A DNA stretch of 64,000 nucleotides, from NCBI RefSeq assembly GCF_009189165.1, contig NZ_CP045118.1, forward strand, positions 2,604,001 to 2,668,000, written 5' to 3'. Position numbers and translations under genes: made by a program. Positions 47,002-55,481 of this stretch are shown piece after piece. How positions within the stretch are numbered: position 1 is the first letter of the stretch; each line of letters starts with the position of its first letter. Under the pieces are notes generated by a model. It did not search any database. It had not been told where the DNA came from and worked only from the letters and a program-made list of their open reading frames with translations. The stretch is from Pseudomonas sp. SCB32. GTDB lineage: Bacteria; Pseudomonadota; Gammaproteobacteria; Pseudomonadales; Pseudomonadaceae.

Positions 47002-47349
47002 TCAGGCCACGGCGCTGGCCTGGATTTCCAGGCGGTAGCGGCTGTCGGCCAGGGCCGCGCCGACGCAGGCGCGCGCCGGCGGATGCTGCGGGTCCACCCA
47101 GGCGTCGTAGACGCTGTTCATGGCGTCGAATTCGGCCATGTCGGCCAGCCAGATCTGCACGCGGATGAGGCGGCTCTTGTCGACACCGGCCAGGTCCAGG
47201 ACGGCTTCCAGTTGCTCCAGCACATCGCGGGTCTGTTCGGCGATGTCCTGGTCCGGATCACGGGCGACGATGCCCGAGGTTTCGATGCATTCGTTGAAAC
47301 GCACGCACTGGCTGTAGCGAGCGTTCCTGCCTTTGCGCTGTATGTCCAA
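47002..47349 (-). CDS. RidA-family enamine/imine deaminase
   Basis: A 115-residue member of the Rid family. The substrate-carboxylate arginine is in PPARACVGAALAD, and other marks are ECIETSGIVARDP and EQTRDVLEQLEAVLDLAG. The TTG start at 47349 is backed by GGAGG eight bases upstream. Rid proteins hydrolyse reactive imines made by amino-acid oxidases and lyases. The divergent FAD oxidase next door would supply such imines. Confidence 0.88.
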   Translation of the reverse strand: MDIQRKGRNARYSQCVRFNECIETSGIVARDPDQDIAEQTRDVLEQLEAVLDLAGVDKSRLIRVQIWLADMAEFDAMNSVYDAWVDPQHPPARACVGAALADSRYRLEIQASAVA

Positions 47350-47571
47350 GGCGACCCCTCCTGTCTTGTTGTCATGGCCGAGCGACTCGGCCGGGGACAG
47401 ATTGTTCGGGGCCTGGCGCGCGGTGAGCTAGGAAGAAAAGGACGATAAATAGGAGAAATCTGCGTTGTTAAAAAATAACTTCAAAATTTTCTCAAAGTAA
47501 AAAATATCGTTGTTTTTTAGATTGCCTGTGGCTAGCCTTCGGAGCATTCGTCAGGCCGGGGAAGGTTCACC
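47350..47571. promoter_or_regulatory. AT-rich divergent promoter region of ridA-type and FAD-oxidase genes
   Basis: The stretch 47440-47530 is very AT-rich (runs such as ttaaaaaataacttcaaaa and aaaaaatatcgttgtttttt). It should carry promoters in both directions and an activator site, plausibly for the GlxA-type regulator. No exact operator identified. Confidence 0.55.
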
Positions 47572-47697
47572 GTGCCAGACGAACCCTCCAGGGAGAGCTG
47601 GACTGAATTCGCCTGGGCGGCACTGCAGCGATTGCCGGAACACGTACTGCCCGGCATGCGCAACCGATCACCCCAACCGCTACGAGACCTGCCATGA
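47572..47697 (+). CDS. Possible 41-residue leader ORF coupled to the FAD oxidase
   Basis: A GTG-initiated ORF with a good ribosome site (GGGGAAGG) ends in a TGA that overlaps the next gene's ATG as ATGA. The product includes SWTEFAWAALQRLPEHVLPG. The overlap type matches real coupled genes in this window. It has no recognised family and may be a remnant or a leader that tunes translation of the oxidase. Confidence 0.3.
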   Translation: MPDEPSRESWTEFAWAALQRLPEHVLPGMRNRSPQPLRDLP

Positions 47698-49100
47698 AAT
47701 TTCCCGCCGTGCCGCCGCTGAAACGCAGTTTCTGGATGCTCAGTGCCGAGCCCGACCTGCAACTGCCGTCCCCGCTCTCGGGCAACCACCGGGCCGATGT
47801 CGCGATCGTCGGCGGAGGATTCGTCGGCCTCTGGACGGCCCTGACGATCAAGGAGCACGAGCCCGATTGCCGGGTCATCGTGCTGGAGCAGGATATCTGC
47901 GGTGGCGGTGCGTCGGGGCGCAATGGCGGGTTCGTGATGTCCTGGTGGCCGAAGATCCAGTCGCTCACCTCGTTCTGCTCCACCGAGCAGGCGACCTTCC
48001 TTGCCACCAGTGCGGAGCGCGCGATCAGCGAGCTGGGCGAGTTCTGCGAGCGCCACCGGATCGATGCATCCTTCAAGCAGAAGGGCTGGCTCTGGACGGC
48101 GACCTGCAAGGCTCACGTCGACAGCTGGAACGCCACCCTGGCGGCTTGCGAGCGCCTGGGCTTCCATCCCTTCGAGCGGCTGTCCCGTGAGGAGGTGGCG
48201 CGGCGCTCGGGGTCGGACGTGCACATCGCCGGCGTGCTGGAGCGCAGCAACGCCACCGTGCAACCGGCCGCGCTGGTCCGGGGCATGCGCCGCGTGGCGC
48301 TGGAAGCGGGTATAGAAATCTTCGAGAACACCCCGGTCAGCGAGATCCAGCCGGGCCGTCCGGTTTCCCTCGTGACCGCCGGCGGGCGGGTCGAGGCCGA
48401 CAGGGTCGTCCTGGCCACCAACGCCTGGTCCGCCGCCATCCCTGAGCTTTCGAAGCTGTTCGTGCCGGTGGGCAGCTCCATCGTGGTCACCGAGCCGCTC
48501 GGCCCGCGCCTGGAGAGCCTGGGGTGGAGCGGGGCGGAAGCCATCACCGACTCGCAGCTGCTGGTCGACTACTACCGCACCACGCCCGACGAGCGCATCG
48601 CCTTCGGCAAGGGCACCGGCTCGCTGAGCTACGGCTCGAAGATGGGCCCGGTATTCAGTGAAGACCGCGAGGGCATAGCCCTGACCGAGGCTGACCTGCG
48701 CCGCGCCTATCCGATGCTCCACGACGCGCTGGTCACCCACTCCTGGTCCGGTCCGATCGATCGCACCTACGACAGCCTGCCGGTATTCGGCCAGATCGCC
48801 GGCAGCGACAACATTCACTACGGCATCGGCTGGAGCGGCAACGGCGTGGGCCCGAGCCGCCTGGGCGGCCGCATCCTGGCCAGCCTTGCGCTGGGCAGGA
48901 AGGACCCGTGGAGCGGCTGCGCCCTGGTCGGCCGCCGCTGCAAGCCATTCCCGCCGGAGCCGGTGCGCTACCTCGGTGGCTCGATGGTGCGCAAGGCCGT
49001 GATCCGCAAGGAACGCGCCGAACTCAATGGCAAGCCGGCGAATCAGTTCGACGTACTGATGGCCCGGTTCGCCCCCGCTGGACTCGAAGACAAAGCCTGA
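47694..49100 (+). CDS. FAD-dependent amine/amino-acid oxidoreductase (DAO family)
   Basis: A 468-residue flavoenzyme with an N-terminal dinucleotide fold (ADVAIVGGGFVGLWTALTIK), a second FAD contact (GGGASGRNGGFVMSWWPKIQ) and a C-terminal FAD closure (YGIGWSGNGVGPSRLGGRIL). The relatives I recall are gamma-glutamylputrescine oxidase (PuuB) and D-amino-acid dehydrogenase types. It oxidises an amine or amino acid to an imine, which RidA could hydrolyse. A cupin gene follows 10 bp later. Exact substrate unknown. Confidence 0.88.
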   Translation: MKFPAVPPLKRSFWMLSAEPDLQLPSPLSGNHRADVAIVGGGFVGLWTALTIKEHEPDCRVIVLEQDICGGGASGRNGGFVMSWWPKIQSLTSFCSTEQATFLATSAERAISELGEFCERHRIDASFKQKGWLWTATCKAHVDSWNATLAACERLGFHPFERLSREEVARRSGSDVHIAGVLERSNATVQPAALVRGMRRVALEAGIEIFENTPVSEIQPGRPVSLVTAGGRVEADRVVLATNAWSAAIPELSKLFVPVGSSIVVTEPLGPRLESLGWSGAEAITDSQLLVDYYRTTPDERIAFGKGTGSLSYGSKMGPVFSEDREGIALTEADLRRAYPMLHDALVTHSWSGPIDRTYDSLPVFGQIAGSDNIHYGIGWSGNGVGPSRLGGRILASLALGRKDPWSGCALVGRRCKPFPPEPVRYLGGSMVRKAVIRKERAELNGKPANQFDVLMARFAPAGLEDKA

Positions 49101-49110
49101 GGAAACCTCC

Positions 49111-49455
49111 ATGACGCCCGTATTGTTCCGACTCGACAACGCCCAGTTCACTGAGCCTGCGCCGGCCGGCATCCCGATCGGCGAGCCGATCCCGATGGCC
49201 AGCACCGCCGCGCACCAGGAACTCGCCTCGCAGAACGCCTCCAGTGGCTTCTGGGAATGCTCTCCCGGCCGCCTGCGCCGCGCCATCATGCAGGCCGAGT
49301 ACAGCTACTTCATCGAAGGCCGTGGCGTGTTCACCCCGGACGGTGGCGAGCCCATCGCCTTCAAGGCCGGGGACTCGATCTACTTCGCCGCGAATACCCA
49401 CGGTGAGTGGGAGATCATCGAGAAGGTGCGCAAGGCCTACCTGATCCTGGGGTGA
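49111..49455 (+). CDS. Small cupin-domain protein (DUF861 type)
   Basis: A 114-residue single cupin. The motif region is YFIEGRGVFTPDGGEPIAFK and DSIYFAANTHGEWEIIEKVR, ending YLILG. It fits the (S)-ureidoglycine aminohydrolase-like cupin group often paired with amine or amino-acid oxidases. It is in one operon with the FAD oxidase (10-bp gap, GAGGA ribosome site). Role unknown. Confidence 0.85.
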   Translation: MTPVLFRLDNAQFTEPAPAGIPIGEPIPMASTAAHQELASQNASSGFWECSPGRLRRAIMQAEYSYFIEGRGVFTPDGGEPIAFKAGDSIYFAANTHGEWEIIEKVRKAYLILG

Positions 49456-49474
49456 GCGCCGCTGCGTGCTCTGT

Positions 49475-49541
49475 GTAGGAGCGAACTCTGTCCGCGATGT
49501 GCCCCGCCGCTGGCTCGATCGCGGACGGAGTCCGCTCCTAC
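49475..49541. repeat. REP-like inverted repeat, copy 2 of the GGAGCGGACTCCGTCCGCGAT family
   Basis: Arms 49475-49498 and 49518-49541 pair with two mismatches, and the right arm is identical to that of the copy at 14177-14238. Confidence 0.88.
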
Positions 49542-49553
49542 ATCGTTTCTGGC

Positions 49554-49571
49554 TCCCCGCGTTCGCGGGGA
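49554..49571. repeat. Short hairpin ccccgc-gttc-gcgggg
   Basis: A compact inverted repeat in a gap packed with dispersed repeats. A related segment with cgcgaacgcg follows at about 49611-49622. Confidence 0.6.
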
Positions 49572-49637
49572 TGACGTGGCGGGGATGATGGTGTGTGACA
49601 CCGTCATTACCGCGAACGCGCGGCCCGGAAGATAGCC

Positions 49638-49671
49638 CGTAGGGCGTACAACCGTTCGCGGTTGTACGCCG
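49638..49671. repeat. Dispersed inverted repeat, cgtagggcg family, copy 2
   Basis: cgtagggcgtacaaccgttc and its continuation match the left half of the element at 14708-14742 with few changes. The core aaccg-ttcg-cggtt forms a hairpin. Confidence 0.7.
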
Positions 49672-49735
49672 ATACAGCATGCCCATCATCAGTGTCGTGG
49701 TTGAGCCCGGAGCGCCCGGAAATCACGGCCAATCG

Positions 49736-49759
49736 GCGTATAACGCGGAGCGTTATACG
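49736..49759. repeat. Inverted repeat cgtataacg-cgga-gcgttatacg
   Basis: A near-perfect dyad about 30 bp beyond the end of the leftward DinB gene. It could act in termination but has no T tract. The 335-bp gap 49456-49790 contains only repeats, no gene. Confidence 0.65.
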
Positions 49760-49790
49760 CCCCACGTGGGCTCGCCAATGCGGCAGAGGC

Positions 49791-50366
49791 TCAGCGGGCC
49801 TTGCGGTAATGATCCCGGATGAAGACTGGAAGATCGTTCGAGGGGGGCGTAACGGGGATCTGATATATCATGTCGCCGACGAAGCCGCGGTGATAGGTGG
49901 CGTGATTGACCAGGTGCAGCACGATTTCTTCCTGTGTCATGACGCCCTTGCCCCCTCCGACAAACTCGAAATGGACGACTTTCGACAGGTCCTTCGCCGA
50001 CCAGGTGTCGACAAGTTCGATGTACCAGCGGTCCATCGCCTGAACCGCGCTCCAGAGGTCGCCCAGCGGAGACGGATGTTCGGTGTTGCGGGCGGTGTAG
50101 TGGTGCTTCTTGTCTTGCAGGTGATGCCTGAAGATATCGTCCACCACGTAAACGTGGTTCAGGGTATGCACCATGTTTCCGAACCGTGTCTGCCTGGGGC
50201 GGAGCGCTTCGCCCTCGGGCAGGTTCATCACGCTTTCGAACGTCAGCTCATTCGCCCAGGCTTTGTAGCGCACCAGCATTTTCAATGAGTCCGTGGCGGC
50301 GGTGGGCGGAGCGGCGGGGCGAGTGGTTGCAGCGGATTCAGGTTGGCTTTCCGAAGTCGCAGACAT
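49791..50366 (-). CDS. DinB-family protein
   Basis: A 191-residue four-helix-bundle protein of the DinB/YfiT type. The three metal-ligand histidines are in NMVHTLNHVYVVDDIF and LHLVNHATYHRGFVGD. The ATG at 50366 is chosen because the longer frame upstream has no family match. The first ~35 residues are a low-complexity Ser/Ala/Thr tail not seen in most members. Many DinB proteins act as bacillithiol- or mycothiol-type transferases; in proteobacteria the role is unclear. Confidence 0.85.
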   Translation of the reverse strand: MSATSESQPESAATTRPAAPPTAATDSLKMLVRYKAWANELTFESVMNLPEGEALRPRQTRFGNMVHTLNHVYVVDDIFRHHLQDKKHHYTARNTEHPSPLGDLWSAVQAMDRWYIELVDTWSAKDLSKVVHFEFVGGGKGVMTQEEIVLHLVNHATYHRGFVGDMIYQIPVTPPSNDLPVFIRDHYRKAR

Positions 50367-50481
50367 GCTTGTGAGTCCTTGTTTGAGCGCAATCGACGTG
50401 TTGAAGAGTTTCTTCAAGGTGGTCCCCGGTGTTGGCCTGGACCATGCCTGTTCGTTGCCCGGCATGGGGCATGCCTGACGC

Positions 50482-51327
50482 TCACGCGAGTCCCTGGAGC
50501 CGACCTGTGACCTGTGTTTGGGTCTTGCCGCCGATCCAGAATTGGCCGGCGTTATCGCGAGCCACATGAATGCGCCCTTTACGATCGAGTCGAGTGCCCT
50601 GGGCGGCGATATAGGCTTCCTCAACCACTCCAGTGGAGAACAGCCATTGCGCCAGGGAGGCGTTGAGGCTTCCCGTGACGGGGTCTTCAACGATAGTGCC
50701 CAGATGATTGTTGAAGAACGCGCGAACTTCGAAGGCGGCATCGCCATGGGAATGAGCTCCGACCACGCCGATGTCGATTCTTCGCGGCCAGCTTCGTTGC
50801 GGGCTCAGTGCAAGCACCTGCTCCGCCGAAGTCAGGCGGATTCCCAGCCATCCTGGGCCGTTGTCGATCCAGGCGGCGTCGATGACGTCCTGTAGATCGA
50901 TCCCCAGGAATTGAATCGCTTCGGCCAACTCTTCCTGCGAGGGCGGGCCGGAACGAATCAGCGGTGGTGCGGCAAAGGAAAGCAATCCCGGTTCACGGCG
51001 AATGGTCACCAGTCCGACGCCGCACTCCTGGACAATTTCGTTCTCGTTGATCGGCGCACGGCCGGTGGAAAGCCAGGCATGGCAGCTGCCCAATGTCGGG
51101 TGCCCGGCAAAAGGCATTTCTCTTTCCAGCGTGAATATCCTGACCCTGTAGTCTGCCGCCGGGTGCGTGGGTGACAGCAGGAAGGCGGTCTCCGACAGGT
51201 TGAACCAGCGCGTCAGGCGCTGCATTTCATCGGTCTTGAGTGCGTCGGCGCCCATGACTACCGCCAGCGGGTTGCCCGAAAGCGGCTCCGCGCCGAAAAC
51301 GTCGATCATTTGAAATTCATAGGTCAC
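50482..51327 (-). CDS. PhzF-family isomerase/epimerase-like protein
   Basis: A 281-residue protein of the diaminopimelate-epimerase-like PhzF family. It begins YEFQMIDVFGAEPLSGNPLA, has the catalytic Glu region NLSETAFLLSPTHPAADYRV and TLEREMPFAGHPTLGSCHAW, and ends with EDPVTGSLNASLAQWL. It starts at a GTG preceded by AGGAG. No phenazine genes are present, so it is a housekeeping or amino-acid-related paralogue. Confidence 0.9.
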   Translation of the reverse strand: MTYEFQMIDVFGAEPLSGNPLAVVMGADALKTDEMQRLTRWFNLSETAFLLSPTHPAADYRVRIFTLEREMPFAGHPTLGSCHAWLSTGRAPINENEIVQECGVGLVTIRREPGLLSFAAPPLIRSGPPSQEELAEAIQFLGIDLQDVIDAAWIDNGPGWLGIRLTSAEQVLALSPQRSWPRRIDIGVVGAHSHGDAAFEVRAFFNNHLGTIVEDPVTGSLNASLAQWLFSTGVVEEAYIAAQGTRLDRKGRIHVARDNAGQFWIGGKTQTQVTGRLQGLA

Positions 51328-51378
51328 AACACTGCTCCTTACATTCGTGACGGCTGGATATCGAGGAGGTTCGGGGCG

Positions 51379-52008
51379 TCAGCCTGGCGACACGAGAAGC
51401 TTCACTCCCGCGATGGCAAACAGCGCAGAGAAGAGCCCTTGAATCCAACGGCCGACCCTGGAATAGAAAGCAATAATCCGGGCGGTCGAAAAGAGGATGG
51501 CGTAGCCACCGAATATGCCGATCCCGAGCACGGCGCAGCCGCCTATGATCGCTGGCAAGGTGCCGCCGGGAGCGTCTTCGCGGAGTCCCAGCGACATGAT
51601 CGCCATCCAGGACATGATCGCCTTCGGGTTGGCGATGTGCATGAGGACGCCTTGGCGGTACAGGGGCAGATAGCGTGCCGTCCCTCGTGCCGTGTCGACA
51701 CGGGGGACGTCCGGGACCGGTCGCAGGGCGGAGCTGCCGGCGCGCATTGCCAGGTAGAGCAGATAGAGACCGCCGAGCACCTTGATGACGACGAGCGCCT
51801 TGGCAGTGGTGGCCAGCAAGGTGGAGATGCCGGTTGCTGCCAGGACCGCCCAGGCCAGCGAGCCCGTCATGACCCCGCACGCGAGGATGAGGGCGGGCAT
51901 GCGCCCGTCCCGCATTGCGGTCCCCATGATTGCCATGTTGCTGGGGCCCGGACTGGCAGCGGCCAGGAAGTAGGAGCAGTAGGCGAGGGCGATCGGGCTG
52001 CCAATCAT
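51379..52008 (-). CDS. LysE/RhtB-family exporter
   Basis: A 209-residue amino-acid exporter with about six helices. It opens with the family pattern YFLAAASPGPSNMAIMGTAM and includes IKVLGGLYLLYLAMRAG and HIANPKAIMSWMAI. The ATG at 52008 places the first helix at the N-terminus as in other members. It is same-strand with the PhzF gene (51 bp) and the VOC gene, and opposite a MocR regulator that may control the set. Confidence 0.9.
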   Translation of the reverse strand: MIGSPIALAYCSYFLAAASPGPSNMAIMGTAMRDGRMPALILACGVMTGSLAWAVLAATGISTLLATTAKALVVIKVLGGLYLLYLAMRAGSSALRPVPDVPRVDTARGTARYLPLYRQGVLMHIANPKAIMSWMAIMSLGLREDAPGGTLPAIIGGCAVLGIGIFGGYAILFSTARIIAFYSRVGRWIQGLFSALFAIAGVKLLVSPG

Positions 52009-52078
52009 TGGGACAGCCCCCGGATTGCAGGCGATGGTTCTTGCGACCCGATGCGCTCCATGACGTGGGACTGCTTCG

Positions 52079-52483
52079 TCATGCCTGGAGGTCTCCCCGA
52101 TAGACGATGTGGACCTTGTTCCCGTCGGGATCGCGAAGGTAAGCGCCGAAATAGCCAGCGCCATAGTGAGGGCGCGGCCCAGGCACACCCTCGTCTATCC
52201 CGCCATTCGCAAGACCCGCGGCGTAGGCGGCTTCCACGACCTCTTCCGAGGCGGCGAGAAAGGCGACCATGTTGCCGTTGCCAGCCGTCGAGGGTTCGCC
52301 GTTGCGCGGGATGTAGACATAGAAGCGGGGCAGCGGGGCGGTCGCTGTCACCCAGCAAAGCGCCGGAGGTCCGCCATCGGGCGCGACAGCGCGGCGCTTA
52401 AGGCCAAGCGGCGCGAGGGTGGCGTCATGGAAACGGCCGGCCCGCTCGAGGTCCTGCGCGCCAACAGTCACATGGCTGAACAT
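52079..52483 (-). CDS. VOC-family protein (glyoxalase-like)
   Basis: A 134-residue VOC protein: FSHVTVGAQDLERAGRFHDA at the front, then DGGPPALCWVTATAPLPRFYV, and AYLRDPDGNKVHIVYRG at the end with metal-ligand-type positions. It is first in a leftward VOC-LysE-PhzF set, divergent from the MocR regulator. Substrate unknown. Confidence 0.87.
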   Translation of the reverse strand: MFSHVTVGAQDLERAGRFHDATLAPLGLKRRAVAPDGGPPALCWVTATAPLPRFYVYIPRNGEPSTAGNGNMVAFLAASEEVVEAAYAAGLANGGIDEGVPGPRPHYGAGYFGAYLRDPDGNKVHIVYRGDLQA

Positions 52484-52584
52484 CTCGCCTCCGTCGCCCC
52501 GTCATCGCGGCGAGGCTGTTAGTGAAACGGTTGAATGTCGCCGACAACCCTAATGCACGTTACACTTTTGATCTATTTAAATAG

Positions 52585-52598
52585 TGTCACGCGACACT
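52585..52598. promoter_or_regulatory. Perfect dyad gtgtc-acgc-gacac in the MocR intergenic region
   Basis: Five-base arms gtgtc and gacac separated by four bases, about 25 bp upstream of the MocR start. A self-regulation or operator site is plausible; inference only. Confidence 0.4.
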
Positions 52599-52621
52599 AT
52601 TAATCACTCTGGACCGTAACC

Positions 52622-53980
52622 ATGCTTCTTCAATCGCCCTGGAGTCCGCGCCTCGCGGAGATCGACGCGAGTCCCGCCGAGCGGCTGGTACTCGCACTGG
52701 CCGACGACATCATCGAGGGGCTGTTGAAGGGGGGCGACCGCCTGCCTGCTCATCGCGATCTCGCCTGGCAGCTGGGGGTTGGCCTGGGCACGGTGACGAA
52801 GGCCTATGCAGCCCTCGAACGGCGGGGGTTGGTGCGCAGCGTCAAGGGCCGGGGCATGTTCGTTGCGATTCTTCAGGCGCATGAGGAGCGGGAGATCGAT
52901 CTCTCGTCCAATGTGCCGCCGGCAATGCTTTCCGCACGTCTCCTGGCACGGACCCTGGCCGGGGTCGCACGGAAGATCGATGCCGATCACCTCAATCTCT
53001 ACTCGCCGCCCGCCGGCCACCTGGAACATCGGCGCCTGTTGGCTCGCTGGCTTGAGACGCTTGGCGTCCAGGTCGATCCGGCGAATCTGGCGCTGACGAG
53101 CAATGCCCGCCAGGCCATTTCGCTGGCCTTCGATCTCGCCTGCGGCCCCCACGGAGTCATCCTGACCGAAAGAGTGACCTATCCCGGGGCGATTGCGCTG
53201 GCGCGGCGCAAGGGCTATCGGATGCAAGGTGTCGCGATCGACGCAGAGGGGATGATTCCGGAGGCGCTCGCAGACGCTCTCGAAGGCGCAGCATCCACCG
53301 GTAACAGGGCGGTCTACCTCACGCCGACGCTGCACAACCCGACCACGGCAACCATGGGTGTGGCGCGCAGGCAGGCTATCGTCGATGTCTGCCGGAGGTC
53401 GGGAGCCTGGATCATCGAGGATGGCGTGTACGCGCTGGGGCCGCCCATGGCACCCACGCTCGCTGCGTTGGCTCCCGAGCGGGTCTTCCACGTCAATGGG
53501 TTGTCCAAGTCCATCGGCCCCGGATTGAGGATCGGCATGCTCACGCTGCCAGCGGAAATGACCGAAGCGGCGCAGGAGGTTCTGCAAGACGTCCCGATGG
53601 CCCCGTCGCCATTGTCCTGTGCCGTGGTGGAGGAATGGCTATCCAGCGGCGTCATCGCATCCATCCCGCAGGACTTGCGCCATGAAGCGTGCCGCCGGTC
53701 GAGCCTGGCGGTTTCGCTCCTCGGCGGGGTGGAGCTGGTTGCGCATCCGGATGCCTACCACCTCTGGCTGCCGATGCCGCGCGACGCGGCCGATCGCCTT
53801 GCGGCAGCGGCCTCCTCGGTGGGTATCAGGGTGACGCCTCCCGAATCGGTCATGGTTGACCGTATTGACCAGGCGTCAGGCATTCGCCTATGTCTCGGTG
53901 GAGCGTCCCGCGAAGACGTGACGGAAGGACTGACGCTCCTGGCAAGGCTCATGAAAGGCACTACGGTCTCGGTCGAATGA
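52622..53980 (+). CDS. MocR-type PLP-dependent regulator (GntR HTH plus aminotransferase)
   Basis: A 452-residue two-domain regulator. Residues about 20-85 hold a GntR winged helix (LPAHRDLAWQLGVGLGTVTK, then RRGLVRSVKGRGMF). The rest is an aminotransferase-fold domain with the PLP lysine in GLSKSIGPGLR and YLTPTLHNPTTATM. It is divergent from the VOC-LysE-PhzF set across 138 bp with an AT-rich dyad-like stretch (gtgtcacgcgacac near 52585-52598). It is the likely controller of that set. Confidence 0.9.
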   Translation: MLLQSPWSPRLAEIDASPAERLVLALADDIIEGLLKGGDRLPAHRDLAWQLGVGLGTVTKAYAALERRGLVRSVKGRGMFVAILQAHEEREIDLSSNVPPAMLSARLLARTLAGVARKIDADHLNLYSPPAGHLEHRRLLARWLETLGVQVDPANLALTSNARQAISLAFDLACGPHGVILTERVTYPGAIALARRKGYRMQGVAIDAEGMIPEALADALEGAASTGNRAVYLTPTLHNPTTATMGVARRQAIVDVCRRSGAWIIEDGVYALGPPMAPTLAALAPERVFHVNGLSKSIGPGLRIGMLTLPAEMTEAAQEVLQDVPMAPSPLSCAVVEEWLSSGVIASIPQDLRHEACRRSSLAVSLLGGVELVAHPDAYHLWLPMPRDAADRLAAAASSVGIRVTPPESVMVDRIDQASGIRLCLGGASREDVTEGLTLLARLMKGTTVSVE

Positions 53981-54116
53981 AGTCTGACGCGGCCACGCAG
54001 CGCTGAACCCGGAGCTTTGCTTTGATGACAGCGGTCGCGTCGCGGCCATGTCCGACAAGGCCATTTCGCCTGATCAGGCGCACCTCCCGGACGCAGCGAC
54101 AGGCCGATGATGGTCG

Positions 54117-55481
54117 TCAGCCGCGCAATAAATGCACTGCCAGTCCCGCCAGCGCACAGGCGACCAGCACCTGGATCACCCCGCGCTTGAAGCGGAACAA
54201 GGCCAGCCCCGCCGCGACGGCGATGACTGCCGAAGGCCAGTCGAAGGCGCCGTCGAATCCCTTCGGCCAGAGCACGTGGTAGCCGAAGAACAGGGCCAGG
54301 TTGAGGATCACGCCGACCACGGCCGCCGTGATGCCGGTCAGCGGCGCGGTGAACTTCAGTTCGTTGTGCGTCGACTCCACCAGCGGGCCGCCGGCGAGGA
54401 TGAACAGGAAGGACGGCAGGAAGGTGAACCAGGTGACCAGGCTCGCGGCGATGGCGCCGGCGAGGAAGGGGTGGTCCGCGCCAAACATCGGATGCACGTA
54501 GCCGCCGAAGAAGCCGACGAACGCCACCACCATGATCAGCGGCCCCGGCGTGGTTTCGCCCAGGGCCAGGCCATCGATCATCTGGGTCGGTGACAGCCAG
54601 CCGTAATGACCGACCGCTCCCTGGTAGACATAGGGCAGCACCGCATAGGCGCCACCGAAGGTCAGCAGGGCGGCCTTGGTGAAGAACCAGCCCATCTGCG
54701 TCAGCGTTCCCTGCCAGCCGAACGAGGCCGTCAGCAGCCCCATCGGCAGCAGCCAGAGCACGGCTCCGACCAGCGCCAGGCGCAGCAGATGGCTCCAGCG
54801 GAAGCGTGCATGCTCGGGCGTCGGGGTGTCGTCATCGATCAGCGCGGGCCCGTAGCTGGCCTTCGCCGCCCCGTGGCTGCCACCGATGGCGAACTTGCCC
54901 GGCAGCAGCCGTCCGCCGATATAGCCCAGGACCGCAGCTGCCAGCACGATGACCGGGAAGGGCAGGTTGAGCGCGAAGATGGCGACGAAGGAAGCCGCCG
55001 CCATGGCCCATAGCCAGGCGTTCTTCAGGGCGCGCGAACCGATCCGGTGGGCCGCATGCACGACGATGGCGGTCACCGCGGGCTTGATGCCGTAGAAGAT
55101 GCCCGCCACCACCGGCACTTCGCCGAAGGCCACGTAGATCCACGACAGGCCGATCAGGATGAACAGCGACGGCAGCACGAACAGGGCGCCGGCGATCACG
55201 CCGCCCCAGGTGCGATGCATCAGCCAGCCGATGTAGGTCGCGAGCTGCTGTGCCTCCGGCCCCGGCAGCAACATGCAGTAGTTCAGGGCGTGGAGGAAGC
55301 GCCGCTCGCTGATCCAGCGGCGGCGCTCCACCAGCTCCTGGTGCATGATCGCAATCTGTCCCGCCGGGCCGCCAAAACTGATGAAGCCCAGCTTCAGCCA
55401 GAACAGGAAGGCCTCGTACAGGCTGATCGGCGTCCCGGCGTTGGTTGTCTTCCCGGCAGCGGGCGCGGTGGATTCAGTCAT
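54117..55481 (-). CDS. chrA: Chromate efflux transporter ChrA
   Basis: A 454-residue two-domain CHR transporter. Each half has the family hallmark: FLFWLKLGFISFGGPAGQIA in the first and FFTKAALLTFGGAYAVLPYV in the second, plus LPGPEAQQLATYIGW and GETTPGPLIMVVAFVGFF. It exports chromate driven by proton motive force. Its start overlaps the chrB stop by eight bases. Confidence 0.96.
   Translation of the reverse strand: MTESTAPAAGKTTNAGTPISLYEAFLFWLKLGFISFGGPAGQIAIMHQELVERRRWISERRFLHALNYCMLLPGPEAQQLATYIGWLMHRTWGGVIAGALFVLPSLFILIGLSWIYVAFGEVPVVAGIFYGIKPAVTAIVVHAAHRIGSRALKNAWLWAMAAASFVAIFALNLPFPVIVLAAAVLGYIGGRLLPGKFAIGGSHGAAKASYGPALIDDDTPTPEHARFRWSHLLRLALVGAVLWLLPMGLLTASFGWQGTLTQMGWFFTKAALLTFGGAYAVLPYVYQGAVGHYGWLSPTQMIDGLALGETTPGPLIMVVAFVGFFGGYVHPMFGADHPFLAGAIAASLVTWFTFLPSFLFILAGGPLVESTHNELKFTAPLTGITAAVVGVILNLALFFGYHVLWPKGFDGAFDWPSAVIAVAAGLALFRFKRGVIQVLVACALAGLAVHLLRG

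Noticed and set aside
50482..51327. Phenazine biosynthesis locus
   Set aside because: Only a PhzF-fold protein is present. PhzF paralogues are widespread and no other phz genes are nearby.
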